Positions 20,213 to 32,582 of a stretch of 64,000 nucleotides of DNA are shown piece after piece. Location: positions 12,090,001 through 12,154,000 of the forward strand of contig JAKZAN010000005.1 of the NCBI GenBank assembly GCA_023053545.1. Reading direction: 5' to 3'. Every line of letters starts with the position of its first letter. The first letter of the stretch is position 1. Made by a program: the position numbers and the translations under genes. The notes beneath the pieces were generated by a model. It did no database searches. It had not been told where the DNA came from and worked only from the letters and a program-made list of their open reading frames with translations. Source of the DNA: Lepidurus packardi (taxonomy: Eukaryota; Arthropoda; Branchiopoda; Notostraca; Triopsidae).

Positions 20213-21840
20213 ATGAGTTCCAAGTTTTCCGTGGTGTTGGTAGCCCTGTTTGGGATTTTTGCCTTAGCTTCCGCGGTCAACCCAAACGGCGACGATGCTG
20301 ACGGTGTTGGGCCCACCAAAGTAGAACCCGGTTTGCTCGCATTCCTACTGAGCCAACAGCCCCACGTAAGTCAACCACAGTTCCTTATAGTGTAATTAGT
20401 TTAAAATGTCTAAAATAAATTCAAACGCTAGAGTTCCGAACCAAACCCCGTAGAGCCAACGAAAACGGACGTGAGCCTCTGGGAGCGCGCAGTACTCTCT
20501 CGTAAGTCCTAAATGACTGACTTATAATTACATTTTCAAGTTTCCTATTTCCAAGAACAACCATTACACTGTTTATTTGTATTTTTAGCTTTCAGTCGCA
20601 TGGTCTCTTACTTGCGACAATTTGGGTGTGGTAGTGCCGTTGCCCCGACCGGCTGTAGCTGCGGCATCAAAGGAAATTCAGTAAATACAGTACTTTTCAA
20701 TGCTTCGCTCTCAACTCACAATTAATTTGACTACTTGACAGAATCGTATCTTAGGTGGCCAAGAATCCACCCTGAAAAAATGGCCCTGGATGGCCTATCT
20801 GTTAATGGACAATAAAACGAGATGTGGAGGCAGTCTGATCAGCGAAAACTGGGTCGTTACATCTGCTAGCTGCGTCAATCAAGTAAATAGAGTCGATGTC
20901 TACCTGGGAATTAATGACATTACAGTAACTGCCCTTCACGTACGTATAACTCGTCCTCTCTTAAAAAGATATGTAAATAATTGTTTTTAAGAAATGCATA
21001 ACAGGTAACGAATGCCACCATCATGATCCATCCGAATTTCGTCAAATTTACCAAAGATAACGACATTGCACTATTAAGACTGATTAAGCCGGCGCCTTTG
21101 AGTGCTGCCATCCAGCCCATTTGCCTGCCTTACAAGTTTAATACAACGGATTTTGACGGACAGAATGCTACAGTGACTGGTAAGCAAATCTAAGATATAT
21201 TACAGTCAGTACGGGCAGAGCGTTACTCGTGCCCTGGGTGGTTGCTCTAAGCATGGCGCCTTTTTGCCGAAAAGAAACCAATCCGAGTACAGTTAGCGTC
21301 CATGTCACTTTGGCGCGCTGAGCAACTGCTCGTTATGCACAAAATGATACAATAACTGTCTTTTTTTGCTAGGTTGGGGTGCACTCAGTCTATCGGGCAG
21401 TTCTACAAGTAAACTCATGGAAACGACTCTCTCTATTTTTAACCGAACTCAGTGTACATCGACCCCTTTCACGTATGCTAGTCTTCAAATCACGGATAAC
21501 ATGTTTTGCATGTACCGTCCAGGTGGCTTCGATTCCTGCACAGTAATTTGGGAACTTGAGAATTTTCTTGTTTATTAAGCCATTTCATAACTTGTTCTTC
21601 TTCTTCGTAGGGTGATGAAGGTGGTCCTGTCAATTGGCAAAAGGGAAACAACATGTACTTGATTGGGGTAGTTAGCTGGGGATATTCCTGCGGATTTTTC
21701 AGAAATCCTGGTGTTTACACCAAACTGACGAATTACCTGAGCTGGATTGATCAAGCAACTGGTAAACTAGTTGTTGTTTTTTAAATTTAAAGGAAATCTT
21801 TTCGCTACCTTTCACAGGCCAGACATTTTGCAATATATAA
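20213..21840 (+). CDS. Trypsin-like serine protease homologue, copy 2 (catalytic His and Ser lost)
   Basis: Eight exons: 20213-20365, 20432-20501, 20589-20680, 20742-20939, 21005-21179, 21373-21542, 21611-21761, 21818-21840. They sum to 1032 nt, 343 residues, with no internal stop. A signal peptide ([16 protein letters not shown]) is followed by a pro-region of about 110 residues, an activation site R-I-L-G-G and an S1 domain. His57 is Ser (VVTSASC) and Ser195 is Glu (GDEGGP), while Asp102 (DNDIALL) and Asp189 (DSCTGDE) remain. It should be secreted but unable to cleave peptides. The intact frame suggests it is kept for another role, such as substrate binding or regulation. The start follows a TATA box at about 20148. 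Confidence 0.88.
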
Positions 21841-23018
21841 GTGCAATCTAATTGAGGCGACAATTTATCCAGAATTTGGAAGACCACAGCAGACATTGTG
21901 AATCAATCGACCTGAGTGATTCAACTACAGCAATATAATTGCATTAAAGGATTGCATTATATTTAGAATTGCATTATATTAAGAATTGCATTAAATTGCA
22001 TTATATAAACCAAAAATCAAAACCAAAACCAAAGACTCTAATGTCCTTAATTCAGCTGAACCGGGTTTTTCAAAATGATAGACCCAGTCATATTGTTTCG
22101 TTTTGTTTCAGTAAAGAGTTTAATAGAATACATAATTAGTATTGCATTTGTCGTTAATTTTTGTTACTTTTAAAATTCTGTAATTACCTAGGAAAAATTC
22201 TCATGAGTCAAGAGAATAAGAATTTAAAAAGCAAAATGCAAAGAACAAAACAATCACATAATGTTTCGTTAAAATACTTTTAGTACATTATTGTAATGTA
22301 TAGTTATAAATTTGCACAATGTGTGATTGTACAATTATGTATAAATTCGTAATTAGATATAAGCCGATAAAAATTACAGTACGAGTTTTCACATCAGAAG
22401 TTTGGGAAATCACTCGGATAAATTATGTTCTATGATATTTGGTCTAAAGAAATAATCCAAAGCCCATATCAACCGGAAATTAATTGCAACAACGCAACAA
22501 GGATTTATTTTATTACCCAATTAAAGAACCTGTCTGCATAATATTTTAATTGTAATATATCAGTACCAAAGTTACGTAGTCGTCCTTGAAACTTCGTCAC
22601 GCTAATAAAAAGTAATAGTTTTCTGACGCTATTGTCTATCGAAAACGAGAGAACGTAAGGAAACTACTGAGCAGCGGGTCGTCTGCTACATCCCAGTCCC
22701 AGCACTTCCGAATTGTACACATCCTTAAAACAACAATAGATATAGATTTTTTTTTAACTTTTATAAGTGAGTGATTTAGGACATATAATGTAGGAAGACC
22801 CATCTGTCTTAACCTGTATAACGAGATCTGTCTTTTTCCAAAATGGAGCTTTTCTTGCGAATGTCTATGTGGATATGGGGACTTCGGTATCAGGAACAAA
22901 AACGACTCTATAGTTCACAATACCACAAAAGGTAAATAAACTTCACAGAAAAATATCAATGTCAACGAACAACGAAAGCCACTTAGGACAACTCTTTCAA
23001 ACTTGTCTCGCTTCTTCA
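21841..23018. other. Intergenic between trypsin copies 2 and 3
   Basis: A variant poly(A) signal ATTAAA occurs at 21953. The block to about 22720 matches the DNA flanking the decayed gypsy element at 15.4-15.98 kb and represents the uninterrupted version. The remainder shows nothing identifiable. Confidence 0.65.
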
Positions 23019-23077
23019 TATAAATGCTCCAGAGGGAAAAAAGGACTCTTCAGTCAGCAGCAGTGAAGTTCGAAGCA

Positions 23078-24889
23078 ATGCATTCCAAATTATTGTGGGT
23101 CTTGGTAGCCCTTGCAGGGTTGGTAGTTTTAGCCTCGGCGGGAAGCGACAACTACACTGCTGAAATCGGACCCCTGGCGGTATCGCCCGCGTTACTGCAG
23201 GTCCTCCTCTCTCACCAGAGCGTAAGTTATTCGATAGTCAACTGCCGTTGATTACTTATTTACTATAATTTTCCTTGTTTTCAACTTCATTTAGAACTGG
23301 GAAGCAGCCGTAGCATCAGAATCTCCAAAGGAAGCTAGTGTATGGGATCGAGTACTCTCGCGTAAGCCTATAATTAGTTGGGATTTTCAAGAACCATGTC
23401 TAGCTTTTGACGATAAATTCAAAACAAATACCTTTTTGTGCCTTTAGCTTTCAGCCGGATGACCTCGTACATGAGACAGTTCTTGTGTAGCAGTACTAGC
23501 AATGCCACCCCTGCTCCATCTACAACTTGTACCTGCGGAGTTAAAGGACCAGTTAAGCATAATTACTTTTCAATCTTGGTCTAGCGGTTTGCTAATTTAT
23601 TCGTGCACTCACAGAGTCGAATACTGGGAGGCCAACCTGCAAGTGACAACGAATGGCCTTGGCAAGCCTTTTTGTTCATAGATGATAAGTATCAATGCGG
23701 AGGTAGCTTGATCAGTGAGACCTGGGTTGTGACTGCAGCTCATTGCCTCAATGGAGCAACCAAAGTAGCTGTGTCTCTGGGGGTTCGCGTCCTTACAAAT
23801 CCACCTGTTCACGTAACGTCACGCCATCAGCCTTAAGGCTCTCGTATAGTTATTTACTAAGCTTTCGATAGCACGGGGAACGCAGAAGCATACTTACCTA
23901 TAGCTAACTCGAAATTTAACACAAAGATTTTAGTACTGTCACGGACTGGACATTTCTTTATTACATTTTTAAAAAAAAAAATTTATTCAATATTCAATGG
24001 ACGGCTATAAAGTTATCCTGTTTGCCGTTGTATGCGCAGAAGCAATGCACGTTCATGCGCACCCTTACAAAACACTGACGCCATCTCGTGGTAGCTTAGG
24101 TATAACAGGCTATGCTATACGGGAGCCTTAAAAGAAAGGAAAGAACCGAATTGCATAAGAAATGAAGTGCAAAATACCTTACATAGATGTCAGAAGGAAC
24201 CATGACGGTGCACCCGCAGTACAAGCCATCTACCGTCGATAATGACATTGCATTGATTCGACTGAAAACCCCGGCTCCTTTAAGTTCTGCCATCCAGCCG
24301 ATATGTCTACCTTATAAGTACCCCTCCACTGATTTTGCAGGACAAACAGCTACCGTGATCGGTAATAGACTGGCTGCTCCTTTAAGACTTTGAAAACTGC
24401 AACTAGACTAACTTTGAACTGTACAGGTTGGGGGACCACCAGCGACGATGGTCAAACGTCAACTCAGCTTCTGGAAGTTTCGATGCCAGTGTTGAACCGA
24501 GCCCAGTGTACGACTTCCCCCTACTTGCTAACTTCAGGCCAAATCACGGATAACATGTTCTGCATGTACAGTCAACCTGGAGTAGACACTTGTCAAGTAA
24601 TGAAACTGTGAAAACCATTGTTTTCGGATTAGGAAGTTGCTCTTTGCTTAGGGAGATTCTGGTGGTCCTGTGAATTGGCAAAGTTCAGCCAAAACGTACT
24701 TGATCGGGGTAGTTAGCTTTGGAGTTGGCTGTGGAAAACTCAACTATCCTGGAGTGTACACCAAACTGACGAATTACCTAAACTGGATTGATCAAACAGC
24801 AGGTACAACTATGGTCTAAAGTCTTTTCTTTTTCTAAAACATGAATTGAACTCGATTTACCTGTAGGTCAGTCCTTCTGCAAAATATGA
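23078..24889 (+). CDS. Trypsin-like serine protease, copy 3, complete catalytic triad
   Basis: Eight exons: 23078-23221, 23295-23361, 23448-23551, 23615-23812, 24187-24361, 24427-24596, 24652-24802, 24867-24889. They sum to 1032 nt, 343 residues. A signal peptide is followed by a pro-region and the activation site R-I-L-G-G. His57 (VVTAAHC), Asp102 (DNDIALI) and Ser195 (GDSGGP) are all present, and Asp189 in DTCQGDS predicts cleavage after Lys or Arg. It is probably a secreted digestive or haemolymph endopeptidase. TATAAA at 23019-23024 supports the ATG at 23078 over the upstream ATG at 23024. Same exon phases as its neighbours, but much more diverged from them than they are from each other. 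AATAAA lies at about 24959. Confidence 0.93.
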
Positions 24890-25800
24890 AGATAACAAAG
24901 TTCAATCTATTTTCGGCTTCAAGTTCGAAAAGAAGTCCGGGTTTCATTCAACTACGAAAATAAATGACAAATACAATAGTTGCAATTCCATTAAGCAAAT
25001 ACATCACTCTTGATCAAAATTTTTGGAGCAATACTGCGCAACAGGAAGTTTCACAAACATCTATTAAATGTGGCACAAGAACACATCCGACAGAAGCCAT
25101 TCAACAAAGCATTCAACACATTCAACAAAGGTATCATGCGATCGCTTATATGAGAGAAAATTCATTAATTCCTTCCTTAATGAATTGAATGGTACAGAAG
25201 TGACTTCAAATTCGGTCACACCAATTAAAAGTTCTACAAGTGCCTATGTGAACTAGATCCTTGGAAGAATCCAATAAGGAAATGATTAAAAGGCTTGTAA
25301 GGCGCTTTCCATAGCTTTATAATTGGAGCCATCACTTAAAAAGTACTAGGAAGAGGCCTTTATTATCTGTAATTACGAGCAGTTAAAGTATCAACAACGA
25401 ACACGAACTTCACTCTAATCCAGTGCAAGTACCACCTGTCGATTTGATAAAGGATATTTTCCAGTGAAAAGCCCTACAACTATGGTTTAACAAAACTCTT
25501 TTCTTTGACTAAAACATTAATTGCCCTCAATTTAACTCGTTAGGCCAATCATTCTGCAACGCATGAAGAGAACAGATGCCAATCTATTTTTTGGCTTCAA
25601 GTTTGAAAATAAGTCCGGATGTCACTCAACTCTAAATTACCAATAGCATGAATTTAATTAAGTAAATACATAGTTCTTGATCAGAATTTGTGAAGCAACA
25701 CTGTAGTAACAGAGAACACGTTGTCCAGAAAACGGAATAGTCTTTCACAATTAAAGAAACAAAAACAAAACAAAATTCGTAGATTTCTCCTAGACCTGTC
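24890..25800. repeat. 3' flank of copy 3 with a partial second copy of its 3' end
   Basis: Sequence 25470-25710 repeats 24805-25040, including the terminal-exon region and 3' flank, in degraded form. The rest is AT-rich with no gene. This is the remnant of a further trypsin-unit duplication. Confidence 0.7.
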
Positions 25801-25809
25801 AAGTAAATT

Positions 25810-26885
25810 AGGACACGGAAAAATCGATATTTGCAGACGATATGGCACTATGGGTTACAGGGATTAGTATAGATATAGCAATGAGAAAGGCTAATCCAAT
25901 TCTCGGGGATGTTAACTCTTGGGGTGGTAAAAATGGCTTCAAAATTTCCACTGAAAAATCAAATTACATGGTCATCACGCGAAAAGGAAAATTAGAAAGT
26001 AGATGTAAATTAAAGATCAGTGGGACGGAGATAACGAGCGTGAAGTCGTCCCAATTTTGGGGGATAACTTTTAGCAAGTCGCTGTCCTTCTCAGAACATT
26101 TGGAAGATGGGGATGCTCAGTAGACTAGCAGGGACCACTTGGGGGAGTAGCCAACACGTTATGAAAACCCTAGGATTCGTCTAGGAGCTACCAAAACTAC
26201 ACCGATGGTAGTTTTAGTGTGCGCAACAGGCAGCATACTGCTGACGGACTGAAGGGAGCTACTAATTATATGATTAGAATGGTCGAGTGTCACAAACACG
26301 ACCTAGTAGTCAAAAGGGTTGTCAACAACCGTAATTCTTCCCTATGGACGTCGTTTAAACAGATGTACGAGTCTTTTGAAATTGCCAAACCAAAAGAAGG
26401 AGATTTTTTGAGAATCGAATCACCACCACACAAACAGGAAAGTATCAGTTGCTCTTTTGCAATTGAGATGTGGACACGGAGAAACAGGATGCATAGATTT
26501 AATCTAAAAAGAAATGGCACGTGTGATACCTGTGGTGAGAGGGAAGATACGGTAGAACACAAGATTATGGAATGCTTGTACCACTCATTTGAACAGAAAA
26601 TTACTAAAGAATATTTTTTTCCTTTTCTCTACCAATAATAAGATCAATAGAATGTTGTTTTAGAATAATACTAACTTTTATCCAAAAAGAGAAATCAGAA
26701 ATATTAATGGTCAGAAATAGTCGATAATGTTGATCAATAGAAAGTTGTTTCAGAATAATAATAACTTTTACCTAAAAAAAAATTAGAAATATTAAATGAT
26801 AAAGTCGCTAGAAATAGTCGCTAATGTTTCCGTTGGATGGCACAGTTTTGACCGAATACAGATCAACAACAACAAGAAGAAGAAA
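25810..26885 (+). mobile_element. Non-LTR retrotransposon remnant
   Basis: The frame from about 25815 contains FADDMALWV, the catalytic A-D-D box of reverse transcriptase, then the fingers-to-thumb segment. After a deletion, YTDGSFSVRN (RNase H-like start) begins a second frame that ends at 26638 with a C-x2-C-x7-H-x4-C knuckle (CDTCGEREDTVEHKIMEC). A 3' tail with the conserved block near 26830-26875 ends in CAACAACAACAA. The same tail is present at 35.2-35.55 kb and 60.7-61.9 kb. It is dead because of the deletion and frameshifts. Confidence 0.85.
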
Positions 26886-26910
26886 GCCTTGCGGGCGGAT
26901 TCCAAAGCTT

Positions 26911-27870
26911 TAAACCTTCAATATATTTATTTGGTTGGTTGGGTTAATAATTTTGCAGACAACTTGTAACACAACCATATCCGCCTTGCAGACCAATAAT
27001 GAAATTTGAGATTGACTATACAAAAACATTATTTGAAGAAAATTGAACTATTTAAATTTGTATAATTATTAATAAACTGGTATGACTTCTAGTCTTTAAT
27101 ATTCTGCAAAGATCTCGTTTATTTGAGAACAAGCGTGGGTGCCAAATGCTAACTGGACACAGGCTCAACTGTGACTGACTCTCCCTCCCTTTTTCCTTAC
27201 ACAACTGACTTTTCATTAGGCAAAGGTTACATACCAATAGAGGGCATGTAGATGACATCATACCATAAACTAGATGTGAACGGCGTTATAATTAGCAAAT
27301 TTACTCCTCCCTGTCCGATACTGCTACGAGCACGAGTAGCTTTAACTTAGAAACGAAATTAAGACGCACATTGGATTGACAAATTTCTAGTTCCGGGATC
27401 AATGCTTTTTTCATTTCGAGTTTACCATGCGTGCTATTGCTTTCTATGATAATCAAGGAATGTAATTATGTTAAAAGCAACAACTGTTTTGTTAAATGAA
27501 GCAACATGTGTACCGTGTGTGTCTATCTTATTTCACAGCATGAAGTTACATATCTTCTTTCAAACTAGGGTACGTCAATAAAGTTATACAATTTACTGTA
27601 GCTGGCTAGGTCCTTGAACGAAGGTCCAAGGACGCATCTCATTACTTCCAAATTGCAGACTTCCTTTTACAAACGACAAGCTGAAGACTTGAACATATAA
27701 TTTGTATGGAAGAATCATTAAGTTTACAACCACAAATAAGCCAATCTCTCTCATCACGTGTTATCACCACCTGTCGTATTTTATAAAGTTTTTTTTCTAG
27801 TGGGAAGCCTTCCAAGTTGCCGATAGTCTTCCTGAACTGAAATCAGAGGCGGCTCTTCACTCTAGTCAAG
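26911..27870 (+). repeat. Upstream part of trypsin tandem unit, third copy
   Basis: It is homologous to 12,860-13,600 and interrupted by a MITE at 27079-27264. A TATA-like TATAAA lies near 27876, about 65 bp before the ATG of copy 4. Confidence 0.85.
27072..27271. mobile_element. MITE with 7-bp target duplication and paralogous empty sites
   Basis: The 186-bp element (27079-27264) begins GGTATGA and ends TCATACC. It is flanked by ATAAACT on both sides (27072-27078 and 27265-27271). The equivalent places in the other trypsin units (about 13018 and 19541) have a single ATAAACT and no insert. Superfamily not assigned. Confidence 0.9.
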
Positions 27871-27940
27871 AAAACTATAAACGCGACCGCCGGAAGCAAA
27901 GAAAATTCATTCCTTCGGACTCAACTGAAACGTGTACGCA

Positions 27941-29601
27941 ATGAGTTCCAAGTTTTCCGTGGTGTTGGTAGCCCTGTTTGGGATTTTTGCCTTAGCTTCC
28001 GCGGTCAACCCAAACGGTGACGATGCTGACGGTGTTGGGCCGGTCACAGGAGAACCCGGTTTGTTCGCATTCCAACTGAGCCAACAGCAACACGTAAGTC
28101 AACCACAGCTCCTTATAGTGTACTTAGTTTAAAATGTCTAAAATAAATTCAAACGCTAGAGTTCCGAACCAAACCCCGTAGAGCCAACGAAAACGGACGT
28201 GAGCCTCTGGGAGCGCGCCGTACTCTCTCGTAAGTCCTTACTTGACTGACTTATAATTACATTTTCAAGTTCCATACTTTCCAGAACAACCATTACACTT
28301 TTTGCTTTTTTTAGCTTTTAGTCGCATGGCCTCTTACTTGCGACAATTTGGGTGTGGTAGTGCCGTTGCCCCGTCCCCAACCTGTAGCTGCGGCATCAAA
28401 GGAAATTCAGTAAATACAGTATTTTTGAATACTTCGCTTTCAACTCACAATAACTTGACTATCTTAACAGAACCGTATCACAGGTGGCCAAGAATCTACC
28501 CTGAAAAAATGGCCATGGATGGCCTATTTGTTAAAGGACGATGCTAAGAGTTGTGGAGGCACTCTAATCAGCGAAAACTGGGTCGTTTCAACTGCTAGCT
28601 GCTTCGTTTTTGCAACGAATGTCGATGTCTACCTGGGAATTAATGACATCACAGTAACTGCTCTTCACGTACGTATAACTCGTCCTCTCTTGAAAAGATA
28701 TATAGTTGTTTTTACGAAATGCATAACAGGTAACAAATGCCACCATCATGATCCATCCGAACTTCAACGCAATTACCAAAGATAACGACATTGCACTATT
28801 AAGACTGATTAAGCCGGCCCCTTTGAGTGCTGCCATCCAGCCCATTTGCCTGCCTTACAAGTTTAACACAACGAATTTTGACGGACAGAATGCTACAGTG
28901 ACCGGTAAGCAAATCTAAGATATACTATAGTCAGTACGGACAGAACGTTACTCGTGCTCTGGGTTGTTGCTCTAAGCATAACGCCTTTTTGCCGAAAAGA
29001 AACCAATCCGAGTACAGTAAGATTCCCTGTCAGTTGGGCGCGCTGAGCAACTGCCTCTAGTACCCGCAACCTTTAACCGGCGCTCGTTAAGCACAAAATG
29101 ATACAATAACTTTCTGTTTTGCTAGGTTGGGGTTTTACGAGCGCAACCGGCCCTAATTCAAATAAACTCTTGGAAACGACTCTCCCTATTTTGAACAAAA
29201 CTCAGTGTTCGACAAACCCTTTCAAGTATTCTAGGTCTGAATTAACGGATAACATGTTTTGCATGTTCCGTCAAGGTGGCGTCGGTTCCTGCTACGTAAT
29301 TTTGGAATTTGAGAATTTTCTTTTTAATACATTTCGTAACTTGTTCTTCTTCTCCGTAGGGTGATGAAGGTGGCCCTGTCAATTGGCAGAATGGAACGAA
29401 CACGTACTTGATTGGGCTATATAGCTTTGTAATGAGCTGCGGAAGCCAAGATTATCCTGCAGTTTACACCAAACTGACGAATTACCTGAGCTGGATTGAT
29501 CAAAAAACTGGTAAATTTTAAGGGAAACTAGTTGTGGTTTTTTAAATTTCAAGGAAATCTTTTCCCTACCTTTTACAGGCCAGACATTTTGCAATATATA
29601 A
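27941..29601 (+). CDS. Trypsin-like serine protease homologue, copy 4 (catalytic His and Ser lost)
   Basis: Eight exons: 27941-28093, 28160-28229, 28315-28409, 28471-28668, 28730-28904, 29126-29295, 29360-29510, 29579-29601. They sum to 1035 nt, 344 residues, without internal stops. Signal peptide, pro-region and activation site R-I-T-G-G are as in copy 2. His57 is Ser (VVSTASC), Ser195 is Glu (GDEGGP), Asp102 is kept, and Asp189 is Gly (GSCYGDE). It is closest to copy 1, sharing the GSCY segment, and shows what copy 1 looked like before its stop. Predicted secreted pseudo-protease; function unknown. Confidence 0.88.
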
Positions 29602-30200
29602 GTGCAAGCTAATTGAGGCGACAAATTTAGCCAGAATTTGGAAGACCACAGCAGACATTGTGAATCAATCGACCTGTTAATTCGACTATAGAAATATAAT
29701 TGCATTAAAGGATAGGGTTAAACATTGGGATAATACAATTGGGAATTATATAAGCCAAAAATCAATCTCAAATGTCCTTGATCAGAGTTGAACCGGGTTT
29801 TTCAAAATGATAGACCCAGTCATATTGTTTCGTTTTTGCTTCAGTACTTGGTCAAGAGTTTAATAGAATACATAATTAATATTGCATTTGTCGTTAGTTT
29901 TTGTTACTTTTAAAATTCTGTAATTACCTAGGAAAAATTCTCATGAGTCAAGAGAATAAGAATTTAAAAAGCAACATGCAAAGAACAAAACAATCACACA
30001 TATAATTTAAACATATAACTTGAACATATAATTTGGATGGAAGAATAATTAAGTTTTTAACCATAAATAAGCCAATCTCTCTCATCACGTATCATCACCA
30101 CCTGTTGTATTTTATAATTTTTTTTTTTCTAGGGGGAAGCCTTTCCGGTTGCCGATAGTCTTCCTGAACTGAAATCAGAGGCGGCTCTTCACTCTAGTCA
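29602..30200. other. 3' flank of copy 4 and promoter region of copy 5
   Basis: A variant poly(A) signal ATTAAA lies near 29704. At about 30005 the sequence switches directly from the 3' flank into the upstream region of the next unit, so the junction between tandem units is visible here. Confidence 0.7.
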
Positions 30201-30275
30201 AGAAACATATAAACGCGACCGAAAACGGGAGCGAAGAAAATTCATTCCTTTGGACTCAACTGAAACGTAAACGAA

Positions 30276-30582
30276 ATGAACCCCAAGTTTTCCGTGGTGT
30301 TGGTAGCCCTGTTTGGGATTTTTGCCTTAGCTTCCGCGGTCAACCCAAACGGTGACGATGCCGATGGTGTTGGGCCCGTCACAGTCGAACCCGGTTTGCT
30401 CGCATTCCTACTGAGCCAACAGCAACACGTAAGTCAACCACAGTTCCTTATAGTGTACTTACTGGAAAATGTCTAAAATAAATTCAAACGCTAGAGTTCC
30501 GAACCAAACCCCGTAGAGCCGACGAAAACGGACGTGAGCCTCTGGGAGCGCGCAGTACTCTCTCGTAAGTCCTAAATGACGT
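30276..30582 (+). pseudogene. Trypsin-like copy 5, 5' fragment
   Basis: It has a TATA box near 30207, a first exon 30276-30428 (signal peptide and start of pro-region) and a second exon 30495-30564. Homology ends at about 30582, where the dispersed repeat also seen at 11.5 kb begins. No further exons follow, so the activation site and protease domain are missing. Confidence 0.88.
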
Positions 30583-31098
30583 CATTGCACTACCAGTTTC
30601 ACGAAATTTATGAAAACGGGTTTAATATATTCTCTAATCCTAACGTTCCCACTCATTTTAGTAATTACAATGTACTTACTTACAAATGGGAAACATTTGC
30701 CCTGGAATTCATAATTGTACCTGCAATCAGTACCTAAACGCCACTGCGGAGACTTAAGGGAGCATTATAAGCATCGGTGTTGTACAATTTCTGTCGTGTG
30801 CCGTTCTTGGCTAAAGCTTGGTTATTATAATTTAAAAGAAATTGAGTTAAGTAATAGCGTAACATAGGGAAGCGTCAAGGCGTGGCTTATTCTGAGTGTA
30901 TCGTAGTTATTGTTTACCTCCCCACCTACTAACGTAAACAGTGGTTTCCACTGTAAATACATGCCAATTATTCATTGCTATAATAATAATAATAATAATA
31001 ATAATATTTCTCCTAATATGCAGATAATTTAGCTTTTGGGTCAAGTTAAGGATGGCGTCCACTTGCTACACTAAACGACTCCATAATCTCACCAACAT
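30583..31098. other. Dispersed repeat and intergenic DNA
   Basis: 30583-30754 is the repeat shared with 11512-11691. An AAT microsatellite lies at 30980-31007. No gene is seen before the Hakai 3' UTR. Confidence 0.7.
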
Positions 31099-31170
31099 TT
31101 TTATTATTTTTAATCCAAAAGAAACAGAAAACAAGTAGAAATTCAATGTTCAAAAATGAAAACTATTTCT

Positions 31171-32582
31171 CTAGCGATAATATCCTGATCCAGGCCATTG
31201 GTTTCCATAGTTCTGTTGATCGTACTGGCCGCTAGGTGGCGGAGGCTGTGGCGGGTTGGGTGGGGCCTGATAATTCGCATAATTCCCAGGGTAATACGCC
31301 TGGCTGTACTGCAAAGCAGCTGCTGCTGCCGCGTAGTTATAGTTGGCAGCATAACCTGCAGTCGTGGGAGGATTGGCAGTGGTTGGCATCGTATTCGTGG
31401 GCGGGGCATTAGCATACGGGTTAACAGAATAAGCGCTGCCAGTACTAGGACTGGAAGAGTCTTGTATTGGCACGGAGACCAAATTCGTGCGCGTCGTCAA
31501 AACTGGGATGTGCGAACCTACGTTTGCACCAGCAAAAACGCGTTGCCCAGCTTCGCTGCGGTTAAATGCGGGGTTCTGCAACAAAGCTGACGTCACGTGA
31601 TTCAGATTCTGCAGGTCTGTCAACGAAGGAAGTGTAGTTTTAAGAAGACTTAAAGGTAACGGTAGCCGGGTAGCCAAAACGGTCTCTTTTTCTTCTTTAG
31701 CGGGTTGGGCAGTAATCCGCAAATGCCGATGGTTAATATGAGCCTAAATGAACCGAACTGAATGCCAAAACACGCTCTTATGGATCAGAAATTACTTGTA
31801 AATCGCGCTGAGATAAATAGGTGCGTCTGCAGCCGTCGTTTCCATAGCGACTGCCTCCATGAGTGCACATGAAAACGTTGCCTAGGCCGGTGGGTTCTAC
31901 CCGAGTTACCTTATCACTACAACGGCCGCATTGTTTGTCTTCCTTTTTAGCACAGGTTAAACAGAAGACGTGTTTGCACGGAATCTGAAAGGATTTATGA
32001 CTCTTTACTACCAAAATTCAAGCAATACAGAGGGAAAAGGCAAAGGAAAGAGAGCTTACCATTCTCCCATAAATCAGAATGGGTTTTAAGCACTTGTCGC
32101 AACAATGAATCATGGGATTGAGGACTTTTTCGCCAATTAAATTCACGGAATGGTCCCAATTGAGGCGTAACATGGGCTCTGGGGGACCTCTGTTTAAAGT
32201 GGTAAAGGTAGGAGCTTCTAGCTGGGAAATGTCAGCTTCCAAATCGACTAAATTGAAGACAAAATTGGGAATAATTCGTTAAGGATGTTTTGGGGAGAAA
32301 TTAAACGAACTTGGTTTAGCTTCTTCAACAGGTTCGACAGGGATAACTGGTAAAAGAGGTGAAGGAGGCGCTTTGTTTTGATCAGGTACATCCTCCTCAT
32401 CACTTTCGATAATCTGAATTATGTAGAGGACACATTAAAATGCCATTTGTTGACAGAAAGTAGAAAGTTACCGCTCGTCCCCTACTTTTGGCAACCTTCT
32501 TGCCGCGGCCACGGCCTCTTCCTCTGCCTCGACCTGTTTGTCCACCACGTTTAGAACTCCCAGAAGTTTCCGTGGGGTTCAT
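31171..32582 (-). CDS. CBLL1 (Hakai): Hakai/CBLL1-type E3 ubiquitin ligase, m6A writer cofactor
   Basis: Five exons: 32472-32582, 32311-32413, 32060-32247, 31796-31984, 31171-31743; 1164 nt, 387 residues. The N-terminus is Gly/Arg-rich ([10 protein letters not shown]). A RING follows ([25 protein letters not shown]...CGRC) and then the Hakai-specific atypical zinc finger ending [18 protein letters not shown], together the HYB phosphotyrosine-binding module. The C-terminus is low-complexity Tyr/Pro/Ala/Gln. In other animals Hakai ubiquitinates E-cadherin and is a nuclear component of the m6A methyltransferase complex with WTAP and VIRMA. The RING cysteines are intact. The second intron uses a less usual donor (GTTCGT), chosen because it keeps the frame. 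A poly(A) signal on this strand lies near 31100. Confidence 0.93.

Noticed and set aside
31198..31590. 130-codon plus-strand frame
   Set aside because: It is antisense to the low-complexity last exon of Hakai, whose RING and domain order support the minus strand.
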